NCBI RefSeq assembly: GCF_026965555.1
Contig: NZ_CP114040.1
Span: 6,448,001-6,512,000, forward strand
Source of the DNA: Nannocystis punicea
Lineage (GTDB): Bacteria > Myxococcota_A > Polyangia > Nannocystales > Nannocystaceae
Length of the DNA: 64,000 nt
Reading direction: 5' to 3'
The notes under the pieces are model-generated. The model had not been told where the DNA came from, searched no databases, and saw only the letters and a list, made by a program, of their open reading frames with translations. Numbering within the stretch: position 1 is the stretch's first letter; each line of letters begins with the position of its first letter. Both the position numbers and the translations under genes were made by a program. This document shows, piece by piece, positions 35,595 to 44,608 of the stretch.

Positions 35595-36722
35595 TCACTG
35601 CGGGATCAGCGGCGCGCAGGTCGACACGCCGGCGCCGACGATCCGCAGCGGCGCGTCCTCGACCACGACCTTGAGGTCCTGCACGCCGTTGTTGTCGCTG
35701 TCGTCGTAGTCGAGGTGGGTCACCTCGCTGGTGCTGTCGGACTCCTTGTCGGTGAAGAAGTAGAAGTCGCCGCCGAAGAACGCGAACGCGAAGCCGCCGC
35801 CGGTCTTGACGCCGGGCAGCGGCGTCACCTCCAGGGTCGCGCCCGTCGCCTTGTCGACCTCGACCAGCGACGACGGGTCGGGCCCGGCGAACAGGAACGC
35901 CCGGCCGTCGCCGGTGCCGGTCACCTCGGCCAGGCCGTAGTCGCTCAGCCCCTGCGGCACCACCAGGAGGGTGTCGGGGTCGACGCTGAAGAACTCGCTG
36001 ACCATGTCGCCGTTGGCCACCCCGTTGTAGTGGTTGCCGTAGATCCGGTCGCACTTGTCGTCGGCGCTGTTCGACACGAACGCCATCCCGAAATTCTCGA
36101 TCCCGTTCTGCATCGGCACGAAGCCGGGGTCGCTGCACTGGCTGGTGTCGGTGACGTCGATCTTGCGCAGCTTCATGTCGCTGTACTGCACCCACGCGAA
36201 GCCCTCGCGGTCGACCCCCATCGAGAACGTCGACGGCGCCAGCCCGCAGTCCGCCGGGCCCAGCAGCTCGAAGTCGTGGGTCTGCGGGAAGTACTTCCAC
36301 AGCTGCGCCGTCTTCGACAGCACGAAGATCCCGTCGTCGAGCGGCACCTCGAGGTCGGGGCACGGGCACTTCTCCTCCACCACTCCGGTCGTGCTCGTCT
36401 GCTCGGTGGTCGCGGTGGTCGTGGTCGTGCTCGTGCTCGTCGCGTCGGTCGTCGTCGCAGTCGTCGGCTCGCCGGTCGTGCTCGTGCTCGTCGGCGACAC
36501 CCCGGTCGTCGGCGTCTCGCTGTCACTCTCGCTGGCTCCGCCGGTGCCGTCGGTGGTCGGCCCGGCGCTGCCCGTGTCGCTCGCGGCGTCCGTGGTCGTG
36601 AGTCCCTGCCCGGTCACGCCGGTGATACCCGTGCCCGCCGACGAACCGGCGGTGGTGTCGCCCCCGCCCCCGTTGCAGGCGGGGAGCAGCGCGGCGGCCA
36701 ACAAGACGTAAGTGGTTCGCAT
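35595..36722 (-). CDS. Thr-rich lipoprotein with propeller-like domain
   Basis: 375 residues. MRTTYVLLAAALLPACNGGG is a lipoprotein signal with Cys16. About 95 residues of Thr/Ser/Gly/Ala linker follow (TSTSTTTTTATTEQTSTTG). The globular part begins at CPCPDLEVPLDDGIFVLSK and contains WKYFPQTHDFELLG, FSMGVDREGFAWVQYSD, DYGLAEVTGTGDGRAFLF and FAFAFFGGDFYFFTDKE, a beta-propeller-like pattern of recurring short strands. No enzyme motif is visible. It is divergent from another lipoprotein of related build. TATGGT lies 6 bases before ATG. Confidence 0.8.
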   Translation of the reverse strand: MRTTYVLLAAALLPACNGGGGDTTAGSSAGTGITGVTGQGLTTTDAASDTGSAGPTTDGTGGASESDSETPTTGVSPTSTSTTGEPTTATTTDATSTSTTTTTATTEQTSTTGVVEEKCPCPDLEVPLDDGIFVLSKTAQLWKYFPQTHDFELLGPADCGLAPSTFSMGVDREGFAWVQYSDMKLRKIDVTDTSQCSDPGFVPMQNGIENFGMAFVSNSADDKCDRIYGNHYNGVANGDMVSEFFSVDPDTLLVVPQGLSDYGLAEVTGTGDGRAFLFAGPDPSSLVEVDKATGATLEVTPLPGVKTGGGFAFAFFGGDFYFFTDKESDSTSEVTHLDYDDSDNNGVQDLKVVVEDAPLRIVGAGVSTCAPLIPQ

Positions 36723-37055
36723 GGCGGCACCATACCTGTCCGCCGGGCCCGCGCGTCGGCCTCGCGGCGGCGGCCCGTGGGCCGGGTGGCTCGCGCGCGC
36801 AACCGCGGCACACGCAGCGCGCGACATCGCCGCACGGGCCTCGGATGGCCGATCGGACATGGCCCTCACGACAGGTAATCCCTCCAGCTCTCCCCGATCT
36901 GTGCGCCTCTCCGACCCTCGCGCTTGCAGACCGACACACCCGGGTTATGACCTGTCCAGGATTCCGCGAACCACGCGTGAATCCACACGGCCCGCCCGCA
37001 GAAACCCTCCATGGTAGCGCTTGCAGCGCGTTCCCGAACAGCCGATGGTGACTTC
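36723..37055. other. Divergent region between two lipoprotein genes
   Basis: Holds TATGGT of the minus-strand gene, one degenerate repeat (GGACATGGCCCTCACGACAGG, 36855-36875) and a second partial unit near GACCTGTCCAGG (36950). No gene is supported. Confidence 0.5.
36729..36734 (-). promoter_or_regulatory. Candidate -10 element
   Basis: Minus-strand TATGGT, 6 bases upstream of ATG 36722. Confidence 0.45.
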
Positions 37056-38504
37056 ATGTCTCTTCCGACCCGTTCGCTCGCTCTCGGCTCTCTCGTCACC
37101 CTCGCGCTCCTCGGCTGTGGCGACGACAAGGCCGGCACCGCGAGCGCGACCGCGACGATGGGCACCACCACAGTCACGACCGCGCCGCCGCCTACCACCG
37201 GCGGGACCGATCAGCCGACCACCTCCGAAGGCAGCGCGACCGGTGACGGCACCACGACGACGACCACCACCGGCAGCGTCAGCGTCACCGCCGCGCCGAC
37301 CACCACCACCGGTAACACCACCGAGCAGGTCAAGTTCGACCTCGGCGTCCAGCCAGACGGGGGTTCGAGCGGCTGCAGCGGCAACGGCGGCGGCGGTGGG
37401 ATGCCCGAGTTCAGCTTCATCTGGATCGCCAACTCGGTCGAGGGCACCGTCAGCAAGATCGACACCTTCACGGGCGTCGAGGTCGGCCGCTACGTCACCG
37501 GCCCGGACACCAGCGGCCTCGGCGACAGCAACAACGGCCCCAGCCGCACCTCCGTCAACCTCTACGGCGACGCCGCGGTCGCCAACCGCAACGGCGGCGT
37601 CACCAAGATCGCCGCGCGCGCCGAGGACTGCCCCGACACCAACGGCAACGGCATGGCCGACACCTCGACGGGCCCGCTCGACGTGAAGCCGTGGGGCCAG
37701 GACGAGTGCGTCCTGTGGCACCACCCGACGCCGACCAACCCGACCGCGTATCAGGAGGGTCCGCGCCCGCTGGCGTGGGTCGGCGAGATCCAGCCCGACA
37801 AGTGCCCGGCCAAGAACCCGCCGCTGTGGTTCGGCTATTACAAGCAGGCGCAGAACATCGGCGCCTTCGAGCGGCTCGACGGCGCCACCGGTCAGACCCT
37901 CGACATGGTCGACGTCCCGTGGAGCGGCAACGCGTGGGGCCCCTACGGCGGCGCCGTCAACAAGGACGGCGACTTCTTCGTCACCGGCTGGTCCACGGGC
38001 CCCGCGATCCGGATCGCCCACGACACCCTGGCCGTCACCGTCTTCACCAACAACGGCTTCCCGTCCTATTACGGCATGGCGCTCGACGCCAAGGGCGAGC
38101 TGTGGGTGGCAGGCTGCGACAGCATCATCTACCACCTCGACCCGGCGTCGCAGATCTGGACCAACGTCGGCACCGGCCCCGGCTGCATGCGCGGGATCAT
38201 GGTCGACAAGATGGGCCGCGCCTTCATCGCCCACAACGGCTTCCCGGGCGGGATCGTCGTCGTCGACACCATCACCAAGACGATCTTGAACCCCAACGTC
38301 CCCCTGCCCGGCGCGGCCACGCCCGTGGGGATCAGCATCGACGTCGATGGCTACGTGTGGGTCGTCGATCAAGGCGGGTGGGCCTACAAGGTCGACCCCG
38401 AGACCTACCAGGTGGTCCTCCAGGTCATGGGCCTCAACCAGCCCTACACCTACTCCGACATGACCGGCGCCGGCCTCAACCTGGTCGTCAATCCGCAGGG
38501 CTGA
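37056..38504 (+). CDS. Thr-rich beta-propeller lipoprotein, paralogue A
   Basis: 482 residues. MSLPTRSLALGSLVTLALLGC ends in lipobox LLGC. A Thr/Ala/Gly linker of about 75 residues is followed by a seven-segment propeller of the NHL/SMP-30-like type: FIWIANSVEGTVSKIDTFTG, TSVNLYGDAAVANRNGGVTK, GMALDAKGELWVAGCDSII, VGISIDVDGYVWVVDQGGWA. The end PYTYSDMTGAGLNLVVNP matches the neighbour at 38666-40186, so the two are tandem paralogues. Role unknown; a surface binding protein is plausible. A start at 37011 (MVALAARSR) is possible but precedes the signal peptide. Confidence 0.82.
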   Translation: MSLPTRSLALGSLVTLALLGCGDDKAGTASATATMGTTTVTTAPPPTTGGTDQPTTSEGSATGDGTTTTTTTGSVSVTAAPTTTTGNTTEQVKFDLGVQPDGGSSGCSGNGGGGGMPEFSFIWIANSVEGTVSKIDTFTGVEVGRYVTGPDTSGLGDSNNGPSRTSVNLYGDAAVANRNGGVTKIAARAEDCPDTNGNGMADTSTGPLDVKPWGQDECVLWHHPTPTNPTAYQEGPRPLAWVGEIQPDKCPAKNPPLWFGYYKQAQNIGAFERLDGATGQTLDMVDVPWSGNAWGPYGGAVNKDGDFFVTGWSTGPAIRIAHDTLAVTVFTNNGFPSYYGMALDAKGELWVAGCDSIIYHLDPASQIWTNVGTGPGCMRGIMVDKMGRAFIAHNGFPGGIVVVDTITKTILNPNVPLPGAATPVGISIDVDGYVWVVDQGGWAYKVDPETYQVVLQVMGLNQPYTYSDMTGAGLNLVVNPQG

Positions 38505-38665
38505 CGGCCCGTCACCTGGCCTGAGCGACATGTCTTGAGCGCCAGATAGTACAGTCCGCATCGGCGGACGAACCCGCCCGGCGCGGAAACGACCAGAGAG
38601 GATCCACTCATCCACTGACAGGTTAATCCACTCCCAAAGATCACCGAAGTCTCACTGGATTTCGC

Positions 38666-40186
38666 ATGATGGGAACCATGCGGAAGACAAGCGTTGGCAA
38701 GCGGTGGCTCGCGGTGCCCCTGGCGGTGGGGCTCGCGGCGTGCGGTGACTCGGGGACAGCGAGCAACACGGATACGGCAGGGATGACCCAGGGGTCGACC
38801 GTCGACCCGCCGACGGGCACCACGGCGACGACGGTGCCGACCGGCACCGATACCACCAGCCCCACCACTGCGTCGGGCTCCGAGTCCAACGGCGAGACGA
38901 CGACGACGAGCACCACCGCGCCGACGACCACGGTCGCCCCGACCTCGACCGGGCCCGACACGACGACGACGACCGAGGGCGTCACGTCGACGACCGGCAC
39001 GACGTCGACGACGACGACCACCGTGGGCACCACCACCACCGAGGGCACCACCACCACCGGGACCACCGGCAACCAGGTGTGCGAGCCCGGCGACGGCATG
39101 GGCATGGGCCCGATCGAGAAGAGCTTCATCTGGATCCCGAGCCAGGACCTGAGCGACGTCGCCAAGGTCAACACCCAGACGCTCGTCGAGGTCGCCCGCT
39201 ACAAGACCGGCCCCGGCGGCGACAGCCCGTCGCGCACCGCCGTCAGCCTCGACGGCCGCTTCGTCGTCGTCAACAACCGCCAGACGGGCACCTCGTCGAT
39301 GTTCGCCGCCAACATCGAGGACTGCGTCGACAAGAACGGCAACGGCATGATCGACACCTCGCAGAACAAGAACGACGTCCGCCCGTGGATGGCCGACGAG
39401 TGTCTGCGCTGGCACATCCAGTGGCCGTTCGCCGGCGGCTTCTCCAACGGCCCGCGCGGCGTCACCTGGACGCCCGGCACCTGGGACACCAACCTCTGCC
39501 AGTACGTCGAGCCCAAGGTGTGGCTCGGCTACAACGCGCCCGGCGGCTTCGCCCACTTCGTCCGCATCGACGGCGCGACCGGCACCATCGAGGAGACCGT
39601 CCCGGTGCCCAACTGGAACGGCCAGGGCTACGCCCCCTACGGCGGCGCGCTCGACCCCGAGTTCCGCCCGTGGTTCGGCGGCCTGCGCGGCGAGTTCGTG
39701 CGCGTCAACACCGACCAGAACCCGATCACGGTGTCGCGCTGGACCGCGCCGTTCAACATCCAGTCGTACGGCTTCACCGTCGACGGCGACGGCAACCCGT
39801 GGTTCGCCGGCTGCTCCGGCCCGGTCAGCACCTTCGACGCCGACACCGAGCAGTACACCTCGGTCCCCGGCACCAACGCCTGCTTCCGCGGCATCACGGC
39901 CGACAAGGACCACGTGTGGGTCGCCTCCAACGGCCCGTGCGCGCTGCTCCAGATCGATCGCCAGACCAAGACTCTGGTCGCCAGCCACAACACCAACCCC
40001 TGCTCGACCGCGATCGGCCTCAGCGTCGACGCCGAGAAGTTCGTGTGGCTGGTCGACCAGGAGGGCTGGGCCTGGAAGATCGACCCGGACAACGTCCCCG
40101 GCATGCAGCAGGTCCAGGTGCCCGGCAGCCACTACGTCTACTCGGACATGACGGGCGGCCAGCTGCTCAGCATCATCCCGATGTGA
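38666..40186 (+). CDS. Thr-rich beta-propeller lipoprotein, paralogue B
   Basis: 506 residues. Signal ends at LAVGLAAC. The linker is about 110 residues of mostly Thr, Ser and Gly (TTTVGTTTTEGTTTTGTTG). The propeller domain closely follows paralogue A: FIWIPSQDLSDVAKVNTQTL, SRTAVSLDGRFVVVNNRQTG, YAPYGGALDPEFRPWFGG, FVWLVDQEGWAWKIDPDN and YVYSDMTGGQLLSIIPM. Conserved Cys such as ADECLRWH and GCSGPV/GTNACFRGI are shared. The intergenic gap (38505-38665) has a repeat remnant (GACATGTCTTGAGCGCCAG). Two perfect hairpins follow the stop. Confidence 0.82.
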   Translation: MMGTMRKTSVGKRWLAVPLAVGLAACGDSGTASNTDTAGMTQGSTVDPPTGTTATTVPTGTDTTSPTTASGSESNGETTTTSTTAPTTTVAPTSTGPDTTTTTEGVTSTTGTTSTTTTTVGTTTTEGTTTTGTTGNQVCEPGDGMGMGPIEKSFIWIPSQDLSDVAKVNTQTLVEVARYKTGPGGDSPSRTAVSLDGRFVVVNNRQTGTSSMFAANIEDCVDKNGNGMIDTSQNKNDVRPWMADECLRWHIQWPFAGGFSNGPRGVTWTPGTWDTNLCQYVEPKVWLGYNAPGGFAHFVRIDGATGTIEETVPVPNWNGQGYAPYGGALDPEFRPWFGGLRGEFVRVNTDQNPITVSRWTAPFNIQSYGFTVDGDGNPWFAGCSGPVSTFDADTEQYTSVPGTNACFRGITADKDHVWVASNGPCALLQIDRQTKTLVASHNTNPCSTAIGLSVDAEKFVWLVDQEGWAWKIDPDNVPGMQQVQVPGSHYVYSDMTGGQLLSIIPM

Positions 40187-40221
40187 CGCCGGGCGCCCTC
40201 CGCGGGCCCCACCCGTGACGC

Positions 40222-40292
40222 CGAAGGGGCATGTCCGCATGGACATGCCCCTTCGAACATTTTTAAACGGGCATGTCCATCTGGACATGCCC
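40222..40292. terminator. Two perfect palindromic hairpins between convergent genes
   Basis: CGAAGGGGCATGTCC-GCAT-GGACATGCCCCTTCG (40222-40255) has 15-base perfect arms. GGGCATGTCC-ATCT-GGACATGCCC (40269-40292) has 10-base perfect arms. A TTTTTAAA tract separates them. They are the clearest copies of the dispersed family and fit a bidirectional terminator. Confidence 0.88.
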
Positions 40293-40303
40293 TTCGGTTC
40301 AGA

Positions 40304-41842
40304 TCACTCGCAGGTCAGGTCGTCGTAGATCGCCGGGATCGTGGCGACCGCCGCCGTCTTGCCGTTCGCGCCCGGCGAGCCGGCGAAGCTGGACTGGGTC
40401 GGCGGGACGGTCCCGCCGGCCCCGGCGTCGACGCGGCGCATGCCGGTGAACGTGTCGGCCGGCGAGAACACCTTGATTCGGCCGCCGCCGCCGCCGCCGC
40501 CGCCCCAGGCCCACGTTTGGTTCTGATCGCCGAGGGCAGGGCCGCCGTTGCCGCCGCGCGCGTCGAGCGAGCCGGCCCCGAGCACCGAGTCCGCGGCGAC
40601 CACGACGCCACCGCCCGATCCGCCGCCGCCGCCGCCGCGGTAGCCACACTGCGAGGGGTCGCCCGGCGGCTCCTCGCCGCGTGCGCTGACCGAGCCGTCG
40701 ACCTGCACCCAGTCGTTGGCCAGCAGCAGCACCGAGCCGCCGCCGCGGCCGCCGCGAGCGCCCGAGTTGCTGCAGCCGCTCGAGTTGCCGGCCGCGCCGC
40801 CGCCGTTGCCGAGCGCCACGTCGTCGCCCATGTCGGTGCCGCCCACCACGCCCACGGCGCCCGAGCAGTGGGCGATCGTCGCCTGGTCGCAGCTGTTGCA
40901 GGGGTTGCCATTGCCGTACTGGTTGTTCGGCGCGCCGCCGGTGCCGCCGTAGCCCGCCCCCGAGCCGGCCTGGCCGACCGAGCTGCCGGGCCCGCCGCCG
41001 CAGCCCTTGCCCGCCCCCTGTCCGCCGAAGCCGCCGGTGGTGACCTGCGGCGACGGGCTGCCGCCGGCCATGCCCGCGCTGTCGGCCACCACCTTGCCGG
41101 TCGCGCCGACCAGGATCGTCTGCGACTTCAGCGTGAGCGTGCCGGTGGCCGGGTCGTTGGCGTACTGCGGCACCGTCACGGTGCCGAGGATCTTCACCCA
41201 CTGCGCGTAGCAGTGCGTGCCGCCGAGCTCGATCGACGTCCCCTCGGGCACGTAGAGCACGTCGGCGTTGTTGATCGCCTCCTCGTCGCACAGGTCGCCG
41301 ACCCCGTCCTGATCGGTGTCGGCCTGGTCCGGGTTCGGGTCGCTCGCACAGTTGTCGCACCCGTCGCCGACCCCGTCCTCGTCGCCGTCCTCCTGCCCCG
41401 GGTTCGCCGCGTCGACGCAGTTGTCGCTCGCGTCGGGCACGCCGTCGCCGTCGCCGTCCGCGTCGTCCCCGGTCGTCGTCGTGCTCGTGTCGGTGCTCCC
41501 GGTCGACGTCTCGGTCTCGCCGGTGTCCGTCGAGGTCGTCGTCGTCGTCGTGTCCGGACCCGTCGTCGTCGTCGTCGACGTCTCGGGCTCCGTCGTCGAC
41601 GTCGTCGTCGTCGACGTCTCGGGCTCCGTCGTCGACGTCGACGTCGACGTGCTCGTCGGCGACGTCGTCGGCGCGTCGGTCGTCTCCGGTTCGCCCGAGG
41701 TCGTCGTCGGCTCGGTCGTCATCGACGACGTCGACGTCGAGGTCGACGTCGACGTGTCCGTGAGGCCCGCCGTGCCCGCGCTCGAATCACTGCACGCGGC
41801 CACCGCCGCCAGAATCAATCCCCACCTGCTCGCACTGTGCAT
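40304..41842 (-). CDS. Lipoprotein with thrombospondin type 3 repeats and Gly-rich domain
   Basis: 512 residues. MHSASRWGLILAAVAAC gives Cys17. A very long Thr/Ser/Glu/Pro linker (to about residue 125, with repeated STTTTSTTEPETS blocks) precedes calcium-binding type 3 repeats: DADGDGDGVPDASDNC, ADTDQDGVGDLCDEE. The C-terminal ~320 residues start with VLYVPEGTSIELGGTHCYAQ and are extremely Gly-rich (GGGGGGSGGG, GGGGGGGGRIKV), resembling Gly-rich extracellular repeats of myxobacterial proteins. Ca-dependent surface or matrix role is inferred. The coding Thr tracts produce long Val runs on the other strand, which are not genes. Confidence 0.82.
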   Translation of the reverse strand: MHSASRWGLILAAVAACSDSSAGTAGLTDTSTSTSTSTSSMTTEPTTTSGEPETTDAPTTSPTSTSTSTSTTEPETSTTTTSTTEPETSTTTTTGPDTTTTTTSTDTGETETSTGSTDTSTTTTGDDADGDGDGVPDASDNCVDAANPGQEDGDEDGVGDGCDNCASDPNPDQADTDQDGVGDLCDEEAINNADVLYVPEGTSIELGGTHCYAQWVKILGTVTVPQYANDPATGTLTLKSQTILVGATGKVVADSAGMAGGSPSPQVTTGGFGGQGAGKGCGGGPGSSVGQAGSGAGYGGTGGAPNNQYGNGNPCNSCDQATIAHCSGAVGVVGGTDMGDDVALGNGGGAAGNSSGCSNSGARGGRGGGSVLLLANDWVQVDGSVSARGEEPPGDPSQCGYRGGGGGGSGGGVVVAADSVLGAGSLDARGGNGGPALGDQNQTWAWGGGGGGGGRIKVFSPADTFTGMRRVDAGAGGTVPPTQSSFAGSPGANGKTAAVATIPAIYDDLTCE

Positions 41843-41898
41843 CACAGAAGTGTCACCAAACGCCTCCGTCTCTGCGACGGAGGCGTTTGGTCACGTCC

Positions 41899-44481
41899 TC
41901 AATGGCACTGCCACTCGATGTCTCCGTCGAACACGTACATCACCCCCGAGTCGCCGAGGTTGATGTGGCAGAGGCTCTCGTCGAACTGGAAGATGAAGCT
42001 CGGCTCGACGCCGGGAGGCCCGTCCTGCAGCCAGAGCGCTCCGCCGTTGGCGTATCCGGCGGACGCGTAGACGATCCCGCGCACTCGCTTGGCCGCGCCC
42101 TCGAGCTCCTCGCCTTCGAAGATCTGGACCGGCACGTCGAACGGCTCGACGCGCAGCGTCACCGCGTCCTCCGTCGACCCGGGCGCGCGCGCCAGCTCCG
42201 CCTCGCTCGTCCACACCAGCTCGCCGTGGCCGTGGCGCTCGCCGGTGTCGGGGTCCGGCAGGTACAGCGACACCGAGCGCGACCCCGGGTGACGCGCCGC
42301 GAGCTCGGGCAGCTGCGCCAGGTCGAGCGTGATGATGTGCGTCATCGGCTCCTCGCGGTCGACCGGCGCCGTCACCACGCCGCGCGGCGTCCCGCCGATC
42401 CGCGCCACCGCGTCGGCCGCCGGCTCGTCCTCGCCGCGGTACAGGCGGTAGATCCGGAGCTTCGGCCCCGGCACGCTCGCCGCCAGCCGCCGCAGCTCCT
42501 GCTCCGGCGTCTCGACCGCCTTGCCGAGCCCCTCCTTGACCGCGGCGAACACCTCGAGCGCGAGGGCGCGCTCGAGCTCCTTCATGAAGGTGTTCTCGGC
42601 CGGCGCGTCGCCGATCGCCCGCAGCAGCGGCGCCACGAGCTCCGGCCCGAACTTGCCCAGGCGCTCGCCGAGCGAGCCGCGGCCGATCGCCTGCCGCTTG
42701 GTCATGACTGCCTGGAAGACCATGTCCAAAAGGTCAGCCGGCGCGTCGGGCCGCAGGATCCTCACCAGCCGGTCCGGCTCACCCGCGCAGCGCTCGCGGT
42801 TGGCGCGGACGATCTTCTCCCACCGCTCGAGCGGCAGCTTGTCGAGGAACGCCAGCACCGGATCGACCTTGCTGCCGCCGTAGTTGAAGCGGATCCGGTC
42901 GAGCTGCACGTGCTGGTCGAGGGCCGGGTCCCACGTCTCGCCGGCCGCCGACGCGCGCGCCAGGATGTAGAGGATCGCCTCACCGAACATCGCCTGGTTG
43001 TCGGGCGTGGTCGCCTGCTGCGCGGCCCGGGCCGCGTACGGCACCACCGCGGGCGAGCAGTACCCGAGCAGCCCGGCGTCGGTCGCGTACTGGCTGGCCG
43101 CCAGGCGGGCGAACGCCTCCTCCACCAGCGCGCGGTCGAAGTGCACGTCCAGGAACGCGGCGACCTTGCCGTACCAGAACTCCTTGGCCAGCGTCGCGCG
43201 CAGGATCGCGTGCGTGCGCGCCGGCCCGAGGATCTTCATCGCCCCGCGCAGCCGCTCGATCAGCTCCGGCTCGCTGTCGTACACGCGGTCCAGGTCGATA
43301 CGCGCGTCCAGCTCGAGCGGGACGGCCTGATTGGCCGCGTGCGCCCGCTCGATGCCGACAACGGTCAGGATCGTCACCAGCAGCCGCACGCGCTCGTCCC
43401 CGCCGCTGGCCTCTTCGATGACGTCCTCCTGGTCCTCGTCGCTGCTGTCGTCGTCGCCGCCGTACCCGTCGAACTCGTCGTAATCGTCGCCGCCGCCGTC
43501 GTCGTCCTCGTCCTCGTCGTCGTCACTGCTCGCCGACGCCGCCGGCTTCTCCGCCTGGATCTGCGGCACCATGATCTTGAACGGCGCGGTGCCCTCCTCC
43601 GCCAGCTTCAGCGCCGCGGCGAACAGGGCCGCCGGCGCGTCGTTGCGCGCGTCGAGCACGGCGAACACCGACCGTGGATGCCAGTACCCGCCGCCGAACA
43701 GGTAGATGACGTCCGACAGCGTGGCCAGCCGCATCCCGGCCAGGCCGTTGCCGCTGACGTCGCCGGAGCGCTCGCGGAACACCTTCACTCGCGGCAGGAT
43801 CCACGCCAGCGCCTCCTCGGCCCACGACGCCCCGAACCGCGCCGCCAGCTGCTCGACGTCCTTCGTCGACTGCAGCCGCCACTCGACCCGCTTGCCGTCC
43901 TCGATCCACGGGCAGTCCCAGTTGCCCGCCAGGCCGCGCTCGAGGTGATGCGCCACCAGGTGCCGCAGGATCTTCACGCTCGAGTCCGGCGGGATCGTCT
44001 CGCCCGCGCGGCGGCGGACGAAGTCGATCGCCAGCTGGAGGTTCTCCGGCAGCTCGTCGCGCACCGCCAGCACCGCCGCGGGATCGGCCACGTACGCGGC
44101 CGTGATCAGATCGTCGACGTGGGTGAGGACGCCCGGCGTGTACGTGGCCCAGTTGCGCGCCTCGCCCTTGTCGAGCACGCCCATGTCGGGGGGCACGCGG
44201 CGCAGCACCGCGAGGATGTCGGCCACGGACGCGTCGCGGGTGTTCTCGCCGAGGATCCGGAAGGTGCCGGCGGAGTTCACCGTCTGCAGCGCCAGGCCGT
44301 GGCGCACCAGGTGCCACAGCAGCGGCGCCGCCTGGTCGGCGCTCTTCCACAACAAGTTGTTGTGCTTGAAGCCGTTGGGGTCGACGAGCTTGTCGAGCTT
44401 CTGGCCGAGCGAGCGCAGCTTCTTCTCGGTGAGATCGCCGTAGGGGGGGATGGTCGACTTGGGGGGAGTCGTCTTCTTCAT
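41899..44481 (-). CDS. Large protein with acidic linker and DUF1963/YwqG-like C-terminus
   Basis: 860 residues, cytoplasmic. The N-terminal ~310 residues are helical and unrecognised (TEKKLRSLGQKLDKLVDPNG, YLFGGGYWHPRSVFAVLDAR). A hyperacidic stretch spans about 315-350 (SDDDEDEDDDGGGDDYDEFD). A second helical block with HEAT-like features runs to about 640. The last 200 residues (ITLDLAQLPELAARHPGSRS, SLYLPDPDTG, FIFQFDESLCHINLGDSG, MYVF) resemble DUF1963 (YwqG). The gene lies 127 bases downstream of the PARG gene in the same direction, so they could be co-transcribed. The layout resembles large accessory proteins linked to ADP-ribosylation, but this is a guess. Confidence 0.72.
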   Translation of the reverse strand: MKKTTPPKSTIPPYGDLTEKKLRSLGQKLDKLVDPNGFKHNNLLWKSADQAAPLLWHLVRHGLALQTVNSAGTFRILGENTRDASVADILAVLRRVPPDMGVLDKGEARNWATYTPGVLTHVDDLITAAYVADPAAVLAVRDELPENLQLAIDFVRRRAGETIPPDSSVKILRHLVAHHLERGLAGNWDCPWIEDGKRVEWRLQSTKDVEQLAARFGASWAEEALAWILPRVKVFRERSGDVSGNGLAGMRLATLSDVIYLFGGGYWHPRSVFAVLDARNDAPAALFAAALKLAEEGTAPFKIMVPQIQAEKPAASASSDDDEDEDDDGGGDDYDEFDGYGGDDDSSDEDQEDVIEEASGGDERVRLLVTILTVVGIERAHAANQAVPLELDARIDLDRVYDSEPELIERLRGAMKILGPARTHAILRATLAKEFWYGKVAAFLDVHFDRALVEEAFARLAASQYATDAGLLGYCSPAVVPYAARAAQQATTPDNQAMFGEAILYILARASAAGETWDPALDQHVQLDRIRFNYGGSKVDPVLAFLDKLPLERWEKIVRANRERCAGEPDRLVRILRPDAPADLLDMVFQAVMTKRQAIGRGSLGERLGKFGPELVAPLLRAIGDAPAENTFMKELERALALEVFAAVKEGLGKAVETPEQELRRLAASVPGPKLRIYRLYRGEDEPAADAVARIGGTPRGVVTAPVDREEPMTHIITLDLAQLPELAARHPGSRSVSLYLPDPDTGERHGHGELVWTSEAELARAPGSTEDAVTLRVEPFDVPVQIFEGEELEGAAKRVRGIVYASAGYANGGALWLQDGPPGVEPSFIFQFDESLCHINLGDSGVMYVFDGDIEWQCH

Positions 44482-44608
44482 CGCGGCCAGCGATACCAGA
44501 ACGGCCGTAGCGACGCAGCACTCGCCTCGCGACTGCGACGACGCGCGTGCACCCCGTCGAGGATCCGTCTCCGATCGCGTTCGGGGCCGGCCCGAGCAGC
44601 GCGGCGGA

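Noticed and set aside
36055..36711. Val-rich frame on the plus strand, looking like a membrane protein
   Set aside because: It is the reverse of the Thr tracts (ACC/ACG read as GGT/CGT and GTC/GTG) in the lipoprotein at 35595-36722. The same artefact occurs at 31319-31603, 38641-39174 and 41316-41963.
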